DNA from: Streptomyces sp. NRRL WC-3549
GTDB taxonomy: Bacteria; Actinomycetota; Actinomycetes; Streptomycetales; Streptomycetaceae
NCBI RefSeq assembly: GCF_000721935.1
Contig: NZ_KL585433.1
Location: forward strand, 53,258 to 61,300
Direction: 5' to 3'
Length of the DNA: 8,043 bases
The position numbers were made by a program, and so were the translations under genes. A model generated the notes under the pieces. That model ran no database searches, was not told the DNA's origin, and saw only the letters and a list, made by a program, of their open reading frames with translations. This document shows, one piece after another, positions 6,561 through 8,043 of this stretch. How positions within the stretch are numbered: position 1 is the stretch's first letter; each line of letters begins with the position of its first letter.

Positions 6561-7780
6561 TGGCCGGCATGGACATCGCCGTCACCGGGCTCGGCCTGGT
6601 CACCCCGGGCGGTATCGGGGTGGGGCCCAGCTGGGCGGCGGTCTGCGACGGCAGGCCGGCCGCCGCCCTCGATCCGGTGCTGGCGAACAATCCGGTGCGT
6701 ATCTCCTGCCGGGTGCCCGACTTCGACCCCGAGTCCCTGCTCAGCGCGCGGCGGGCACACCGCCTGGACAGGTTCGTGCAGTTCGCCCTCGTCGCCGCCC
6801 ACGAGGCGGTGGCCGACGCCGGTCTCGACCCGACCACCTGGGACGGGGCGCGTGTCGGTGTGGTGCTGGGCTGCGCGGACGGCGGTCCCGGCACGGTCGA
6901 GGAGCAGCACCACGTGCTGCGGGAGCAGGGCGCCGACCGGGTGTCCCCGCTGCTGCTGCCCATGCAGCTGCCGAACATGCTGGCCGGTCAGACGGCCATC
7001 GAGTTCGGGGCCACCGGGCCCAACCTGGTGGTGGCCACGGCCTGCGCGTCGGGTGCGACCGCCATCGGCACGGCCCGGGACCTGCTCGCCCTCGGCCGCT
7101 GTGACGTGGTCCTGGCGGGCGGCAGCGAAGCGATGATCACTCCGCTGGTCATGGCCGGTTTCGCCCAGATGGGCGCCCTGTCGCGGCGCGAGGACGACCC
7201 GGCGTCGGCGTCGCGTCCCTTCGACGCCGACCGGGACGGCTTCGTCGCCGGGGAGGGCGCCGGGATCCTCGTCATGGAACGTGTCGTGGACGCCCGGGCC
7301 CGCGGCGCGCACGTCCACGGCCGGATCATCGGCTACGGGGCCACCGCGGACGCCCATCACATGACGTCGCCCCATCCGGACGGCGCCGGAATCGAGGCGG
7401 CGGTCCGCGCGGCACTCGCCGACGCGGGCGCGGACCCGGACGAGGTGCAGCACGTGAACGCCCACGGCACCTCGACACCGCTCAACGACCTGGCCGAGGC
7501 CCGCATGATCCATCGGACCCTGCAGGGCGATCCGCTGGTCACCTCCACGAAGGGAGTCACCGGACATCTGCTCGGCGCCGCCGGCGCGGTCGAGGCGGCC
7601 TTCACCCTGCTGAGCATCGAACACGAAACGGTTCCACCGACCGCGGGCCTGTGCATCCCCGACCCCCGGATCGACGTCAAGCTCGCCCAGTCGGTCACGT
7701 CGATGCCGATCGACCTCGCGCTCAGCAATTCGTGCGGGTTCGGCGGCCAGAACACGGCGCTGGCCATCGCTCCGGCCTGA
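6560..7780 (+). CDS. Beta-ketoacyl-ACP synthase II (FabF-like)
   Basis: A 406-residue condensing enzyme, close to the usual FabF length. The ATG at 6560 shares its A with the ACP stop; GAAGG at 6551-6555 gives short 4-base spacing, and a second in-frame ATG at 6569 starts at MDIAVTGLG, so either start is possible. Active-site residues are intact: Cys162 in TACASGA (160-166), His302 in NAHGTSTPLND (300-310), and Lys331 with His336 in KGVTGHLLGAAG (331-342). Glycine-rich SNSCGFGGQN (389-398) closes the fold. It elongates acyl-ACP with malonyl-ACP. An active-site Cys, not Gln, marks it as a true synthase rather than a chain-length-factor partner, and no chain-length factor is beside it. No ketoreductase, dehydratase, enoylreductase or acyltransferase is in the window, so reductive steps would come from primary metabolism or other genes. 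Confidence 0.95.
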   Translation: MAGMDIAVTGLGLVTPGGIGVGPSWAAVCDGRPAAALDPVLANNPVRISCRVPDFDPESLLSARRAHRLDRFVQFALVAAHEAVADAGLDPTTWDGARVGVVLGCADGGPGTVEEQHHVLREQGADRVSPLLLPMQLPNMLAGQTAIEFGATGPNLVVATACASGATAIGTARDLLALGRCDVVLAGGSEAMITPLVMAGFAQMGALSRREDDPASASRPFDADRDGFVAGEGAGILVMERVVDARARGAHVHGRIIGYGATADAHHMTSPHPDGAGIEAAVRAALADAGADPDEVQHVNAHGTSTPLNDLAEARMIHRTLQGDPLVTSTKGVTGHLLGAAGAVEAAFTLLSIEHETVPPTAGLCIPDPRIDVKLAQSVTSMPIDLALSNSCGFGGQNTALAIAPA

Positions 7781-7815
7781 CGGCCGGTCGACGGGCACCG
7801 CCGAAGTACCACCTG

Positions 7816-7846
7816 CGGGGCGGGCGGCTCCGAGCCGCCCGCCCCG
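7816..7846 (+). terminator. Probable transcription terminator hairpin after the KAS II gene
   Basis: CGGGGCGGGCGGCTC at 7816-7830 is the exact reverse complement of GAGCCGCCCGCCCCG at 7832-7846, giving a stem of up to 15 base pairs around a tiny loop, 35 bases after the KAS II stop. It is followed by GTCC rather than a run of T, which is common for hairpin terminators in Streptomyces. This marks the likely end of the operon. Confidence 0.75.
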
Positions 7847-8043
7847 TCCGGCTGTCCGCGGCGTCCGCCCTCCGGGGGGAGTCCACGCGCCGACCGCCCT
7901 GACCGCGTCTCCCCCACGACCCCGGCAGGGCCCGCCGGTGCGGGATTCCGTCACCTCCTGGCCGGCCGCGCGGGACCCGGCCAGAGGGATACGGGCGGCG
8001 GGCGGCGAGGCCTGCTCACTCACCGGCTCCCGCCGGCCCGCCC
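7847..8043. other. Non-coding stretch downstream of the operon
   Basis: No convincing gene is seen. A second, weaker hairpin pairs CTGGCCGG at 7958-7965 with CCGGCCAG at 7977-7984 (8 base pairs, 11-base loop), and a short CCCGC/GCGGG pair lies at 7931-7944. These may be a back-up terminator or the terminator of a convergent gene starting beyond the window. Confidence 0.4.

Noticed and set aside
6330..7780. Housekeeping fatty acid synthase locus
   Set aside because: The usual Streptomyces order has fabD and fabH with the ACP and fabF; here there is no fabD and the genes follow N-oxidation genes, so a dedicated pathway is more likely.
7651..7902. 83-codon + strand reading after KAS II
   Set aside because: Overlaps the end of KAS II and the terminator hairpin and has Arg/Pro/Ala-rich composition.
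6125..8023. 632-codon open reading on the - strand
   Set aside because: It lies opposite the ACP and KAS II genes, whose active-site motifs are intact, and shows only low-complexity Gly/Arg/Ala composition typical of antisense frames in GC-rich DNA.
8020..8043. Possible end of a convergent - strand gene (TGA at 8022-8020)
   Set aside because: Only seven codons are visible, too few to support a gene, although the hairpin at 7958-7984 would suit one.

Overview
The window is very GC-rich, with G or C at most third codon positions, GTG and ATG starts, and purine-rich GGAGG-type ribosome binding sites. This points to Streptomyces or a close actinomycete relative. All well-supported genes lie on the + strand, tightly packed or overlapping, so they look like one biosynthetic operon. 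No rRNA, tRNA, CRISPR array, transposase or other mobile element was seen.

Layout: (1) 1-131, the last 42 codons of an upstream gene of uncertain family, perhaps an aldehyde dehydrogenase. (2) 166-1302, an acyl-CoA-dehydrogenase-fold flavoprotein. (3) 1358-2641, a PLP-dependent class III aminotransferase. (4) 2644-3126, a small SRPBCC (cyclase/START-like) protein. (5) 3148-3684, a small multi-pass membrane protein. (6) 3681-4235, a flavin reductase. (7) 4232-5215, a ferritin-like non-heme diiron oxygenase. (8) 5212-6219, a ketoacyl-ACP synthase III. (9) A 110-base gap with an unusual GTACGC/GCGTAC repeat cluster. (10) 6330-6560, an acyl carrier protein. (11) 6560-7780, a ketoacyl synthase II. 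(12) A strong hairpin at 7816-7846 that probably ends the transcript, then about 200 bases with no convincing gene.

Best interpretation (inference): this is the core of an azoxy (N-N bond) natural-product cluster, related to valanimycin and to the alkyl-azoxy compounds such as elaiomycin, maniwamycin and azodyrecin. In the valanimycin pathway, VlmH (an acyl-CoA-dehydrogenase-fold amine N-hydroxylase) with VlmR (flavin reductase) makes a hydroxylamine. VlmA loads serine onto it from seryl-tRNA. The membrane protein VlmO rearranges the seryl ester to a hydrazine, and the diiron enzyme VlmB oxidises the hydrazine to the azoxy group. Four genes here match those roles by fold, size and proximity. 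An aminotransferase stands where valanimycin uses valine decarboxylase (VlmD), which suggests an amine made from an aldehyde. KAS III, ACP and KAS II would build or extend a carbon chain. No VlmA-type seryltransferase or VlmL-type seryl-tRNA synthetase is present in the window, so that step must be encoded outside it or be replaced. These assignments come from reading motifs by eye; no database search was possible.
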